In this document: positions 43,739 through 53,411 of the stretch, piece by piece
Layout: every line of letters begins with the position of its first letter
Position numbering within the stretch: the first letter of the stretch is position 1
Assembly (NCBI RefSeq): GCF_000092065.1
Contig: NC_009363.1
Span: forward strand, 310,001 to 374,000
Length of the DNA stretch: 64,000 bases
Origin: Ostreococcus lucimarinus CCE9901
Taxonomy: Eukaryota > Chlorophyta > Mamiellophyceae > Mamiellales > Bathycoccaceae
Reading direction: 5' to 3'
Made by a program: the position numbers and the translations under genes
Notes under the pieces: model-generated
The model's database searches: none
Told to the model about the DNA's origin: nothing
What the model saw: the letters and a program-made list of their open reading frames with translations, nothing else

Positions 43739-46222
43739 ATGTCGTCACGCGGTGGGCGTCAAGACACCGCGAGGGAAGCGCACGTGGAGGACGTTGCGCG
43801 AGTTTTCTCGAGCGCTTACGCAGGGAAAAACACAGTTGGCTTTTGCACGTTCGATCGAGACGCGAACGCGTTCTCGTTGGCGCAGGCGATCGTGAGAGAT
43901 GATGACGAGGATGTGCTGAAGCTATTCTTTCGTACGAGTGGTGCGGACGTCGTGTATTGTTCGAGTGAGTTCAAAGCCGCAATCGAGAAGATGAGCGACG
44001 CGCGCGCGACTACGATTGTGGGAATGCCACGAAGGGAGTTTGGAAACTCAATCGACGCCATGGAAAAGCTACGCGACGTTGGGAAGTTTGAGAGTCGCGG
44101 AGATTTGGCTTCGGTGATAGAGTTGCACGACAACGAAGACGCGGTCATCGCCGCGGGCGGTCTGATCGGCGCCTTGCGGCGAAACGAAGGTCTGAACTTG
44201 CAATTGAAGACGTTCCCGGCAAACGTACAAGAGTTCAACGTCGCAAACTACCTCAGCATTGATATCGAATCGCTATGCGCGATTGGCGTGTTCGTTCCGG
44301 AAGAGTTCCGCGAAAATCAGTTCACAAAAGACATGTTTCAAATCTTTCGTGAAGCCTGCGGAACGTCGAGCGGAAGGAAGCTTCTCGAGCTTTGGTTCAA
44401 GCGCCCAATCTTGAACATGGACGTGTTGCAAGAGCGCCGCGACGCGGTTGAGCATTTCGTCAAGTCTGGATGCCTGAACGCATTGCGCAAACGCATGACG
44501 CCCACGATCGACGCGCATCGTCTACTGTCCGCGATGTCATCCAATGACGCACGAGTGGTGCTACAAACGAAGAGCGACTGGACAAAAATCACAAAATACC
44601 TCGGCGCAGTCTCGTCTTTGTACGATTTCTGCGTAGACGCGTATTTTGATGAAGGTTTGAACGAGCCATCAGCCACTACACCGACCGCAATACGAGACTT
44701 CATGGCCTGTGTGATGTATCGCTTGCCCAAGCTCCGAGCAATCGTCGATCGCGTCATATGCGTAGAAGAGATTTACCCCTTGACTGAACACGAATCTGCG
44801 GTGTATACGTCGTACGTGCGCTCGGGCGTGTGTCAAGAGCTAGACGAATTACGATCGGTGTATCATGGACTGCCGGACCTACTGAAACATGTGCTGGACG
44901 CCGAGCTAACAAAGGTGCCAAACTTTCTTAGGCGCGCGAACGACGTCTGTGAGAAACTAGCAATCTGCTACCTCCCGCAAACGGGTTACCTGTTGAAGAT
45001 CGACGATGAAACCGTGCCCGACGCACTATTGGAAGAAATGGATTGGAAGTACGTGTTCGGCGACGCTACGACAAGCTATTACGAGTTTGCCGCCGGATTA
45101 TGCCTAGCGAACGAGCTCGGCGATGTGTTGCATTCCATCGTCGACTTGCAAGAATCCATATTGCGAGAGCTTCGAGAGGAAATTCTGGCACACGCATCGT
45201 TGATGCGCGATATCTCACGATGCGTGAGCGAAATCGACGTTCTACTAGCATTCGCGGACATTGCCGTCAATTACAACATGTGTCGGCCGACCCTGCGCGA
45301 CGACGACGCGTTCGAAGTCGCCGGCGCGAGGCACCCACTCTACGAATCCTTCATCGAAGGGGAATTCATTGGCAACGACGTTCACATGCCGACAGATCGC
45401 GACCGCGTCATCGTCCTTACCGGGCCTAATGGCAGTGGTAAGACTGTGATGATGCAAACGATTGGTCTTATCACGTATCTGGCGCACTGCGGATCGTTCG
45501 TTCCAGCCACTCGCGCCGTCATCGGCTTGACGGATCGCATATATACAGCGATGACTGCGCTCCGCGAAGATGCCGAGCGCAAGACAAGAGTCCCTGAGAG
45601 TGGTTTCACATACGCGCTGCATCAGGTGGCGCGCATGATTAACAACGCGACTAGACGTTCTTTATGTCTGCTGGATGAGTTCGGCATCCAGACCCAATCC
45701 ACCGACGGCGCGGCGCTCTTAGCCGCCATCGTCGAACATTTCGGGAAGCGAAAGCATCCACCGCGTGTACTCTTCACGACACACTTTCGCGAGGTGTGTG
45801 ATCCCACGATCGTCGGCCCGATCCCACACATGGTCGCACACTGGTGCATGCGCGCCATGGTAAATCCATCGGCCACCGACGATGACGACGTGCACGAAGT
45901 CGAGATGCTCTTCAAACTCGAACGCGGCGTCGCCGATTCCAGCTTCGCGCTTAGTGCGTGCAAGCGCGTCGGTTTTCCCGACGAATTCATGGACCGCTTG
46001 AAATACATCATTCAGCGCGAAAAACGCGCGCGGGCGGGCGAAGACGTTCCTCCGCTCGATCCTTGGGCCGACCCCAAACAGGACGCCAAGCAAGAGGTTT
46101 ACAAAGCCATCTGGGAGCGCTTCGAGCGCGCTCGAGCCGACCCCACCGACGCGGCGATGGAAGATTTCTTGGCCTTTTTCGACTCGCTCGCGCTCGACAA
46201 ATACGGCGTGCCCATCGTTTGA
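43739..46222 (+). CDS. MSH5: Meiotic MutS homologue MSH5
   Basis: MSH5 pairs with MSH4 to stabilise recombination intermediates and promote meiotic crossovers; it does not act in mismatch repair. The 827-residue protein is close to animal MSH5 in length and layout. It has no N-terminal mismatch-recognition domain; a short domain with TVGFCTFDRDANAFSLAQ leads to the lever region (LSIDIESL, LLELWFKRPI), then the ATPase: Walker A TGPNGSGKT (561-569), GLITYLAHCGSFVPA, ST-like motif, Walker B LCLLDEFG and TTHFREVCD. The FGIQT after Walker B departs from the usual FGKGT. Base composition is more AT-rich than its neighbours. MSH4 is the alternative identity, less likely. Confidence 0.9.
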   Translation: MSSRGGRQDTAREAHVEDVARVFSSAYAGKNTVGFCTFDRDANAFSLAQAIVRDDDEDVLKLFFRTSGADVVYCSSEFKAAIEKMSDARATTIVGMPRREFGNSIDAMEKLRDVGKFESRGDLASVIELHDNEDAVIAAGGLIGALRRNEGLNLQLKTFPANVQEFNVANYLSIDIESLCAIGVFVPEEFRENQFTKDMFQIFREACGTSSGRKLLELWFKRPILNMDVLQERRDAVEHFVKSGCLNALRKRMTPTIDAHRLLSAMSSNDARVVLQTKSDWTKITKYLGAVSSLYDFCVDAYFDEGLNEPSATTPTAIRDFMACVMYRLPKLRAIVDRVICVEEIYPLTEHESAVYTSYVRSGVCQELDELRSVYHGLPDLLKHVLDAELTKVPNFLRRANDVCEKLAICYLPQTGYLLKIDDETVPDALLEEMDWKYVFGDATTSYYEFAAGLCLANELGDVLHSIVDLQESILRELREEILAHASLMRDISRCVSEIDVLLAFADIAVNYNMCRPTLRDDDAFEVAGARHPLYESFIEGEFIGNDVHMPTDRDRVIVLTGPNGSGKTVMMQTIGLITYLAHCGSFVPATRAVIGLTDRIYTAMTALREDAERKTRVPESGFTYALHQVARMINNATRRSLCLLDEFGIQTQSTDGAALLAAIVEHFGKRKHPPRVLFTTHFREVCDPTIVGPIPHMVAHWCMRAMVNPSATDDDDVHEVEMLFKLERGVADSSFALSACKRVGFPDEFMDRLKYIIQREKRARAGEDVPPLDPWADPKQDAKQEVYKAIWERFERARADPTDAAMEDFLAFFDSLALDKYGVPIV

Positions 46223-46277
46223 CGACGCGTCGCGGATTAGAAACGTTGAAATGAAACTCGCGACGCGCGCTCGGCGA

Positions 46278-46282
46278 CTGTA
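46278..46282 (+). terminator. TGTAA polyadenylation motif of the MSH5 gene
   Basis: TGTAA lies 56 nt after the MSH5 stop and about 90 nt before the next start codon. Confidence 0.35.
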
Positions 46283-46372
46283 AAGCTCACCGCGCTGGAG
46301 GATCGCACAATTTCGTCAAACGAGCGCGCGCACGCGCGCCACGCGACCCACGAACGCGCGAAGCCCGCAAAT

Positions 46373-47182
46373 ATGATGCTCGTGAACACCAGCGCCTTCG
46401 CCGTCCCTCGTCTGGCGCGCGCGGCGCGTCGGTCGTCGACGAACGCGCGCGATGCGACGCGTGTGACGATTCCTCGCGCGCGCGGTGAATTCAGCGCGGC
46501 GACGACGAAACGCGGCGCTGTGAGGCAGACGATCTCGAGTCGGGCCGCGGTTAAGGCGCGCGCGGCGTCGAGCGAGGACGACGCGGTTGATAAGAAGGAG
46601 GGAAGCGATGAGGCGGTGGCGAACATTTCGCGAAAGGTGGCGCGAACGGCGCGCGCGTGCAAATCCCTCGGACGCTGGTCGTTTTGGTCCCAGCTCGTGC
46701 TGACCACTGTCGCGGCGGTGATCGTGGTGTTTTCGTTTCTGTACAAGGGTTTGACCAAGAGCACGGATGCTGGGTTGTATTTTATCCTGTTCGGCTTGGT
46801 CGCGGGGTACTTTACGACAGTTTGGTCGCTGGGCGTCGTGCGATTGGGCGATAAGCTTCGCAAGGGGTCGAAGGATCTGGATTTAGTGCCTCCGCGCACG
46901 GATGTCATTCGAACTCTCAGCACAGGGCTCACGGTGAACGTCATCGGACTCGGGGCGACCATCGTCGGGTTGCAAGCCACGACGGGGATGTTGTTCGCCA
47001 AGACGCTCACGGCGGCGGCGCAAATGCCCATGTACGGTGCTCCAGTCGTCGGCACGGGCGTGGCGTTGGACATTTTCTTGGTGCAAGCTGCGTCGAACGC
47101 CATGCTCGGGCACTGGTTCGGCTTGGCGACAAGCTTGTGGCTTCTCCGTACGGTTAACTTGCCTTCGCCGCCGCCGAAGTAG
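46373..47182 (+). CDS. TIC21: Chloroplast inner-envelope protein TIC21 (PIC1)
   Basis: TIC21/PIC1 is an inner-envelope protein linked both to protein import and to iron transport. The 269-residue protein has a transit peptide of about 70 residues (Ala/Arg/Ser/Thr-rich). The family core follows: KVARTARACKSLGRWSFWSQLVLTTVAAVIVVFSF, four membrane helices, a VWSLGVVRLGDKLRKG loop, PPRTDVIRTLSTGLTVNVIGLGATIVGLQATTG and GVALDIFLVQAASNAMLGHW. This matches plant and cyanobacterial DUF3611 proteins closely. A second Met directly follows the first. It is in tandem 150 bp after MSH5. Confidence 0.93.
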   Translation: MMLVNTSAFAVPRLARAARRSSTNARDATRVTIPRARGEFSAATTKRGAVRQTISSRAAVKARAASSEDDAVDKKEGSDEAVANISRKVARTARACKSLGRWSFWSQLVLTTVAAVIVVFSFLYKGLTKSTDAGLYFILFGLVAGYFTTVWSLGVVRLGDKLRKGSKDLDLVPPRTDVIRTLSTGLTVNVIGLGATIVGLQATTGMLFAKTLTAAAQMPMYGAPVVGTGVALDIFLVQAASNAMLGHWFGLATSLWLLRTVNLPSPPPK

Positions 47183-47194
47183 TTTGCCTCCTTT

Positions 47195-47199
47195 TGTAA
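47195..47199 (+). terminator. TGTAA polyadenylation motif of the TIC21 gene
   Basis: TGTAA lies 13 nt after the TIC21 stop codon, in the AT-rich gap before the convergent SRPK gene. Confidence 0.4.
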
Positions 47200-47299
47200 T
47201 AAGAATACTCAAGCCAGCTTTTTATCATGAAGTGCTGGATGTGTGATTAAACGGTCAAATAATTCGCGCGCGCGCGTGCTAGATGATTAGTAGAAATGT

Positions 47300-48784
47300 T
47301 TAGAATTGTAGCCAAGGGTGCTCGAGCATTTGCTCGGCGCTCGCTCTCTTCGATGGATTGAAATCGAGCATGGGCGAGAGAAAGTCGCTCAACTCCTTCG
47401 AGTCTGTTTCACTCATGTTGTACTTCTCCATCAACACCCGTTCGCACGGCCAAAACTTGAGCGAGCGGATGTGTCGAAGTTCACCATTACGGTTGAAGAA
47501 CTCTTTGCTGTATTTGCCCGATAACGCAAGATGTTTGGGCATGCGTCCGATGAGCTCCATCATGAGCGCCAGGTGGTCCTCGTCGCGATCGTAGTCCTTC
47601 CCACTTCTGGGGTCGAACAACACGTCCCCGGTGGCGAGCTCGAAAACGATGCACGCGAGACTCCATATATCAGCGCTCGTGTCATACTTCGCACCGAGGA
47701 TGACCTCGGGCGAGCGATATTGTCTCGTCTGAATGTCTTGCGTGAACTGGCGATCGACCCAGCACGCGTTACCCAAATCACAAATTTTCGCGTCAAGATT
47801 CTTCAGCGTGTTGTACGGAAGTAAGTCAACGCAGTCACCGTCGTCGTCATCATCGTCATCGTCGTTGTCGTCGTCGTCGTCGCTCTCTTCTTCCGTATCG
47901 TCTTTGTCCTCTTCCATTTCGTCCGCGCGCTCGCCAGTCTCCGCGCTTCCGTTCGTCGCCGCCTTCTTCCTGAGCTTCTTCTTCAGTTTCTTCTTTTGAT
48001 TCTTCGTCAGTTCCGCCGTTGAATCACCGTTCGCTCCCGCGCCAACGTCCAAGGCCTCAATCTGGGATTCAATCGTCGGCTTCGCTTCGTCCTCGGTCGC
48101 CTTTTTCTTGCTCGACTTGCCGCGTTTCTTCCTCCTTCGCTTCTTCTCCGGAAGCTTGAAAGTCAAGAGCACGTTCTCGGGCTTCAAATCGGTGTGAATT
48201 ATATTCTTCTTTCCGTGCAAATACCTCAATCCCTTCAACATCGCCCTCGTCAGCGCCTTCACTCCCAACAACGGCACCCCCAAGTACTCGTACCGCTTGA
48301 TCAGCGTCAACAAGTTATCCCCCAACACGTCGAACACCATGCACACGTGCGTCCCATTCGGTCCTTCGTGCGTGAAACTATCGTACAAGCACACAACATT
48401 CGTCGCTTCGTCGCCGTCTCCCGTGTCTCCCTCCTTCACTTGTTTCAATATCTCAATCTCGTCCCGCGCCGCCTCGGTGTAACTCCCGCTGCTCTTCTGA
48501 ATTTTCAGCGCTCGCAGCGTCTTCACCGCGCCGTCTTCGCCCGACGCGCCGCGCGCGCGCGCGTCCTCGACGAGCCAACACGTGGAGAAGTGTCCCCAGC
48601 CCAGCTTTTTCACGACGACGTAGCGGTCGTCGTTGTATCGCTCGCCGATCGACACGGGATGGTAGCCGCCGCGCTTGTACCCGTCGGTGCCTTCGTCCTC
48701 GTCGGACGACGACGCCGAGCGCGAGTCGACGTCGTCGACGTCGCGCGCGTCGCTCGAGGACGTGTCGCTCGACGATCGCGTCAT
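47300..48784 (-). CDS. SRPK: SR-protein-specific kinase (SRPK)
   Basis: SRPKs phosphorylate Arg-Ser domains of splicing factors. The 494-residue protein starts with an acidic Ser/Asp region, then the SRPK hallmark GYHPVSIGERYNDDRYVVVKKLGWGHFSTCWL, the catalytic Lys in ALKIQKS and HRD-equivalent HTDLKPENVLL. The kinase is then split by a ~150-residue spacer with basic (KKRRRKKRGKSSKKK) and acidic runs (an Asp tract from an imperfect GTC/ATC repeat near 47840-47882). The second half follows: KICDLGNACW (DLG in place of DFG, as in SRPKs), RQYRSPEVILGAKYDTSADIWSLAC and LDFNPSKRASAEQMLEHPW. A spacer between the lobes is diagnostic of SRPK. Confidence 0.95.
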   Translation of the reverse strand: MTRSSSDTSSSDARDVDDVDSRSASSSDEDEGTDGYKRGGYHPVSIGERYNDDRYVVVKKLGWGHFSTCWLVEDARARGASGEDGAVKTLRALKIQKSSGSYTEAARDEIEILKQVKEGDTGDGDEATNVVCLYDSFTHEGPNGTHVCMVFDVLGDNLLTLIKRYEYLGVPLLGVKALTRAMLKGLRYLHGKKNIIHTDLKPENVLLTFKLPEKKRRRKKRGKSSKKKATEDEAKPTIESQIEALDVGAGANGDSTAELTKNQKKKLKKKLRKKAATNGSAETGERADEMEEDKDDTEEESDDDDDNDDDDDDDDGDCVDLLPYNTLKNLDAKICDLGNACWVDRQFTQDIQTRQYRSPEVILGAKYDTSADIWSLACIVFELATGDVLFDPRSGKDYDRDEDHLALMMELIGRMPKHLALSGKYSKEFFNRNGELRHIRSLKFWPCERVLMEKYNMSETDSKELSDFLSPMLDFNPSKRASAEQMLEHPWLQF

Positions 48785-48910
48785 CGCGCGCGACGAACTG
48801 CGACACGAGAGTGGGAATCAAATCAAGATGCGAATCGGCGAGCGGCGAACCGGCGACGCGACGCGAGACGACGCGCCGACGCGCCGACGCGACGACGCGT
48901 CTCGCGGCGC

Positions 48911-49672
48911 TCACGCGAAGACTAACAAAACTAAGGCTAACGATACACCGAGCGCGGACGCGGCGACGGCGCGGGCGTCGCGAAAGGCGCGCGCGGACGG
49001 CGCGCCGACGTAGTTGCAGACGCAGTGACACGCCGTCGCCGCGGATAACGACTCGCGGCGCAAGAAGACGCGACACGCCGCGAGCCCGAAGGCGAACGTG
49101 AACGCGAACTGCGTCGCCGACGCGCGAAGCGCGGTTCGAGCGTCGGCGCCCTTGGCGCGCATGCCGAAATAATGATGCGCGTGCGCCGCGCCGAAGAGCG
49201 CGCTCGAGAGCGCGCTCGCGCTCGCCGCGCTCGCCCCCGATCGCATCAGCGTCGCCAGCGCGCACGCCCTGAAGCACCACTCCTCGCACAGCGGCGCGTG
49301 CGCGTAATCCCTGAACGCCGCGAGCGTCGTCCGCCTCGTCCGTCGTCCGTCTCGTCGTCCTTCTCTCGCGCGCGCCGCCGTCTCGCCGAGCGTCGCCGCG
49401 AGCGCCACGCTCATCCCGTACGCCACCGCTCGCGCCTCCCCTAACGGCGGCGCGAGCCCGAGCGTTCGACGCCAAGCGTCGAGCGTCATCGTTTCGTCGC
49501 TCGCGACGCGCGCGGGCGCCCACGCGAGCGCGCACACGACGCTCAGCGACGCAAAGCGCCGTTTCATGACCCGCGCGTCGTCTCGGTCGTCGTCGATCGC
49601 CGTCGTCGCGAACAGCGCCGCGACGTACGCGAGCGCGAGCGCGCACGCGCACGCGACGCCCAGCGCGCGCAT
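48911..49672 (-). CDS. RCE1: CaaX prenyl endoprotease RCE1
   Basis: RCE1 cuts the last three residues from prenylated CaaX proteins in the ER membrane. The 253-residue protein is polytopic with the ABI/CPBP-family motifs: APLCEEWCFRACAL (Glu-Glu-x3-Arg), SALFGAAHAHHYFG (the conserved His), FAFTFAFGLAACRVFLR and the final AATACHCVCNYVG (His and Asn). The layout equals that of animal and plant RCE1 but is shorter at the N-terminus. The starts of RCE1 and RAD1 are 71 bp apart. A candidate substrate, the CaaX-ending SNARE, is encoded at 12.9 kb. Confidence 0.9.
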   Translation of the reverse strand: MRALGVACACALALAYVAALFATTAIDDDRDDARVMKRRFASLSVVCALAWAPARVASDETMTLDAWRRTLGLAPPLGEARAVAYGMSVALAATLGETAARAREGRRDGRRTRRTTLAAFRDYAHAPLCEEWCFRACALATLMRSGASAASASALSSALFGAAHAHHYFGMRAKGADARTALRASATQFAFTFAFGLAACRVFLRRESLSAATACHCVCNYVGAPSARAFRDARAVAASALGVSLALVLLVFA

Positions 49673-49743
49673 GACGCGCCGCGCGCGCGCGCGAGTGACG
49701 AGTGACGCGATTCATCACGTTCGTCATCACTTCGCGGCGCGTC

Positions 49744-50748
49744 ATGGCGCGCGACGACGCCGATTCGTGGTCCTACGCCCTGGACTGCGCGACGACGAGC
49801 GTGAAATCCTTCACCGCGTGCCTGCAGGCGATCAAGCTGAGCAAGCGATGCCGCGCGCGCGTCCGCGCGGACGCGCGAGGCGTGACGTTCGCGACGATGG
49901 ATGAATCGAAGAGCTGCGGGGCGAGCGTAAACTTTCGCGCGGAGACGTTCGCGCGGTACGCGTGCGATGAGACGTGCGCGGCGCTGGTCGGAGGACGAGC
50001 GCAGCGCGGCGGCGCGCGCGCGGTGGCGTTCGACGTGAACCTCGGGGCGCTGATCGACGCGCTGGGGGCGTTCGGCCGGGGCGACGGCGAGTTGGTCGCG
50101 CGGTGGCCGAATCGAGAGGGAATGCTGACGCTCGAGCTGGAGAGCGCCAAGGGACAGGGGGGGGAGAGAGAATTGAGACAGTGCGTGTACGCGGAGATCG
50201 CGCCGGAGATGGTGCCGGAGGACGAGGAACGAGGGGAGGAGGTGAGTTTTAGGGACGAGGCGAACGCGTTCATGCTGCCGACGGCGACGCTCAAGGAAAT
50301 CGTGGACGATTTGGAGTGGCCGAACGGGGACGTTTTGTTGGAGTGTGACGTGGACATGCTGAAGTTTAGCGCGCATGGGGCGGAAATAGGTGATCTAGCC
50401 GTGGACGTGGACGTCGGGGCGACCGGGAGGTTGACCGAGTTCTCGTGCGCGCAGCCGAGCGCGTCGAGGTACAAGTATCGATTCCTGAAGAGCGCGACGG
50501 CGGTGGGCGGGAGTTTCCTCGGCGGTGGGGGCGCGGGCGCAGGTGGCGGTGGAGGCGATGACACGGTGACGATGACGCGCGTGTCCATATCAAACGTTGG
50601 ATTTTTGAAAATCGTCCACCTGTTGCACCTGAGTCGCGGCCAAGTGTCGTTCGGCGCCGAGGGCGGTTTGAACGCGTTCATGGTGCCCGTGACGTACATT
50701 TTGCACCCGATCGAGGCCGACGCGGATGAATACGCGGATGAGGAGTGA
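49744..50748 (+). CDS. RAD1: RAD1 subunit of the 9-1-1 checkpoint clamp
   Basis: RAD1 forms the PCNA-like RAD9-RAD1-HUS1 ring loaded at DNA damage. The 334-residue protein has the RAD1 fold: CTTSVKSFTACLQAIKLSKRCRARVRADARGVTFATMDESKSCGASVNF at the N-terminus, FDVNLGALIDALGAFG and a C-terminal TRVSISNVGFLKIVHLLHL with VPVTYILHPIE. A Gly-rich insertion (GGGGAGAGGGGGDD, near residues 260-275) lies in the second domain and may be a flexible loop. The Met at 49744 is the best start; a Met at 49702 would run into the divergent promoter. It converges with the large membrane-protein gene, 71 bp between stops. Confidence 0.9.
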   Translation: MARDDADSWSYALDCATTSVKSFTACLQAIKLSKRCRARVRADARGVTFATMDESKSCGASVNFRAETFARYACDETCAALVGGRAQRGGARAVAFDVNLGALIDALGAFGRGDGELVARWPNREGMLTLELESAKGQGGERELRQCVYAEIAPEMVPEDEERGEEVSFRDEANAFMLPTATLKEIVDDLEWPNGDVLLECDVDMLKFSAHGAEIGDLAVDVDVGATGRLTEFSCAQPSASRYKYRFLKSATAVGGSFLGGGGAGAGGGGGDDTVTMTRVSISNVGFLKIVHLLHLSRGQVSFGAEGGLNAFMVPVTYILHPIEADADEYADEE

Positions 50749-50819
50749 TGAAATGTATGACTGTCGATTGTTTGAGAAGACGCGATGCGTCGAGTAGAGG
50801 GAAACGTTTGTTAAAAATA

Positions 50820-53411
50820 TCAACGCAAAGCCGAGGCGAGAAGCACCCACGGGAGCTGACACGCGACGCAAGTAGCCATCACCACACATCCGCGCACTCG
50901 CGCATTTCGCAGAGCCCGTCTTACGCGAACCACAGAGTCGTCTGCGACGCAGGCTTCGTCTCTATCTCGATCGTACCACGCGATGACGGCGATATCATCT
51001 ATGTTTTGTGTCAACGCAACGACGCGACCGAGGGCGTCCACAAATGGCTCGCGCGCAAAGTTCATAGACGCGTACGATAGGACGAGAAGCAACGCGCGCT
51101 GAATCCAATCGTGCGCGTAACGCTCGACAGCACACGTGGTTTCGATCGCGTGCGCGCGAAGGAGGTCGTCGATGGGACCGACGCACGAGGTCGCCGCTGA
51201 ACACGTCGGCGGCTGGCATTCGGACGCGGCGCCGCCGTCGTCGAGTTTGAACGATTCAAGTGCGCACGACTGCGCCGCGCGCGCGTGCGTTTGAAAGATC
51301 TCGCTCTCATCGCCGTGAATCACATCCACGCACGCATCGATGGCGAGTAATGTTTCACGTGAAGCGTCCAGCGTGGTTTCTAGGCGATGTCGCTCGACGT
51401 CGGCTACGTTGAATCGCTCTGCCGTCGCCACGCGCCGCGCGTCGCACGTTTTCGTGAAGTTGTACGCCAAGTACGAGTCGAACGCCAACGCTCGTGTGCG
51501 CGGTGCGGTATTGACGTAAGAGTGCGCGAATACGAAGGCGTAATCGGCCGCCAAAGTACCGTTTCTACTTTCCACGCATCCCTTCACATACGAGCGATGG
51601 GTTTGGCGATACACGTGCAGCGAAGCGACGGTGATGGCGATGAAGATGGTGAAGCGCACGAAGGCGACCATGGCCGGATCGGCAACGAATCTTGCAAACT
51701 GCTCAAGAGAACTTATTTTGCGCTCGCCGGCGTCGCGGTCGCCATCGATCAAGTTGAGCGGCTCGAGCTCGAGCGCGCCGTAAGATAAATGTTTGGACAC
51801 CACGGAGACACATCGAATGACGCGGTACGTCAGATCAATGTTTACCAAACCAGCGAATGCAAACTCGGCGATTGAGAAAAACCCGTGAATGTGTACACCA
51901 CGAAACGTGATGTTGAAGAAATCGAAATCATCTGCGTCGGGCGCAACGTCAGGTGAAGAGAAATTTGTCGTCGTCAAGTACATCACGGCGGCCGCGCTTT
52001 GGTTCAAACCAAAACGCACAAAGTCAGACGTCTGCGCCGATGAAGCGTTCGTTGATTCTACGAACAAGTCAGATCGTTCTCGAATCGCTTGGAGGGTTTC
52101 TTCACCGAATTGCGTCGAGTTGTCTGTTGTAGAGCCATCCGAGCTCTCAAACGGCGGCGGGTCATAATCACTCAAGAGCGAAGGAATGCCCAGATCGACA
52201 CCGATGTCCACAGAAGTGGCTTCAGTGAGAGCATTATTTATTGTTGAACCCGCAATCGTCGCTGAAGCAGACATTAGTGTCGTGAAGTCGTCTGAGAGCC
52301 CGTCAAACCCGCCTATTGGTAAATCCGGCGACAGCCATTGAAAATCTGGCACCGAGACGACGGGCGCGTTTGGAAGTGATATCAGGGGCGTATTCGGGAG
52401 GTTCAAGCCGTGCGAGTCTTCAAGCGACTGAATCACCGGTCTCACATTCGTTTCAAAATCATCAAACCACGTGAGAACGTTTTCAAACGTTGCATCAACG
52501 TTTATGGCGTACGCTGCCATTTCGTCTGCGATTTCGCCTACTTCGGACATCATGAGCGCCAGTGAGGCGTTGACGACGTTCGTGCGCATCGTGTCTACAG
52601 CTGTACTCACACCGTACGAAAACGCATTTAATCCAGTCCCCACGCTCGAGTTGAAGTCTTGAATCGCCTCGATCGATCTATCATGGATGGCCGCGTATCC
52701 CGATTCGGCGAATCGCTTCACATCGAGCGATACGTTTTGCAAGCGTTCTGACTTATTGTCCATGTACTCGAGGTCATACTTTGAACGGGCGTCAATATTC
52801 GTCAACAGAAGTGCGACTGAACGCTCAATATCACTCGTGTACGATTCGCTGGATGAATGATACCTCGCCATCGTCTCTCGGGCACCGCTTTCGTTCATCG
52901 CGAGCAACACCGAGCGCTTAGGAGCGGTGGTCGCGCTCGCATTCAAGCATCTCTCATTCCAGAATGTCGATGAATTCGCAACGTACGCCGGCTTGAGCTT
53001 AGCCGAGAGATTGCTCAAAGCGCGTTCGCACCGTCGAATCTTACGTCGTAGCGCGCGAAGCTTTGCGTCGTTTGCGCCGCCGACGACTTCAGCCGCCGAG
53101 CGTCGCGTCTCCGCGTCTTCGCGAGCGCGACGCGCGCATCCGTCGCGAACACGGTGCACACACGCATCATACCACGCACGCTCACGCGTCACCTCTTCTT
53201 GCGCTCCGCGCCACCGCACCGCCGCCTCTTCGAATGTCACCTTTGTATTCCCTCGAGCAAAGTCCGCGACGCGTTTCGCCGACTCGAGCGAGGCGGCCCA
53301 AATCGTCGCCGCCGACGTCGCCGCCATGACCACTCGACGCACGCGCTCCGCGCGCACCCGCTCGCGCCGTCGCATCTCTCGCTTCCACACGACATCTTCC
53401 GCGCGCCGCAT
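50820..53411 (-). CDS. Large unrecognised membrane protein with a putative glycosylated ectodomain
   Basis: An 863-residue protein I cannot place. A weakly hydrophobic N-terminal segment (VVMAATSAATIWAASL, ~28-43) could be a signal anchor. Residues ~60-500 are helical, with many N-x-S/T sites (NSS, NAS, NVS, NST, NQS, NFS, NIT). There is no long coiled coil of the structural type. Hydrophobic segments occur near 510-535 (FFSIAEFAFAGLVNIDL), ~578-600 (MVAFVRFTIFIAITVASLHVY), ~770-790 (RALLLVLSYASMNFA) and 841-863 (GCVVMATCVACQLPWVLL). Between the second and third lies a Cys-rich loop (CQPPTCSAATSC). The layout is loosely reminiscent of prominin- or DC-STAMP-like proteins, but no motif proves either. 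Confidence 0.7.
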   Translation of the reverse strand: MRRAEDVVWKREMRRRERVRAERVRRVVMAATSAATIWAASLESAKRVADFARGNTKVTFEEAAVRWRGAQEEVTRERAWYDACVHRVRDGCARRAREDAETRRSAAEVVGGANDAKLRALRRKIRRCERALSNLSAKLKPAYVANSSTFWNERCLNASATTAPKRSVLLAMNESGARETMARYHSSSESYTSDIERSVALLLTNIDARSKYDLEYMDNKSERLQNVSLDVKRFAESGYAAIHDRSIEAIQDFNSSVGTGLNAFSYGVSTAVDTMRTNVVNASLALMMSEVGEIADEMAAYAINVDATFENVLTWFDDFETNVRPVIQSLEDSHGLNLPNTPLISLPNAPVVSVPDFQWLSPDLPIGGFDGLSDDFTTLMSASATIAGSTINNALTEATSVDIGVDLGIPSLLSDYDPPPFESSDGSTTDNSTQFGEETLQAIRERSDLFVESTNASSAQTSDFVRFGLNQSAAAVMYLTTTNFSSPDVAPDADDFDFFNITFRGVHIHGFFSIAEFAFAGLVNIDLTYRVIRCVSVVSKHLSYGALELEPLNLIDGDRDAGERKISSLEQFARFVADPAMVAFVRFTIFIAITVASLHVYRQTHRSYVKGCVESRNGTLAADYAFVFAHSYVNTAPRTRALAFDSYLAYNFTKTCDARRVATAERFNVADVERHRLETTLDASRETLLAIDACVDVIHGDESEIFQTHARAAQSCALESFKLDDGGAASECQPPTCSAATSCVGPIDDLLRAHAIETTCAVERYAHDWIQRALLLVLSYASMNFAREPFVDALGRVVALTQNIDDIAVIAWYDRDRDEACVADDSVVRVRRALRNARVRGCVVMATCVACQLPWVLLASALR

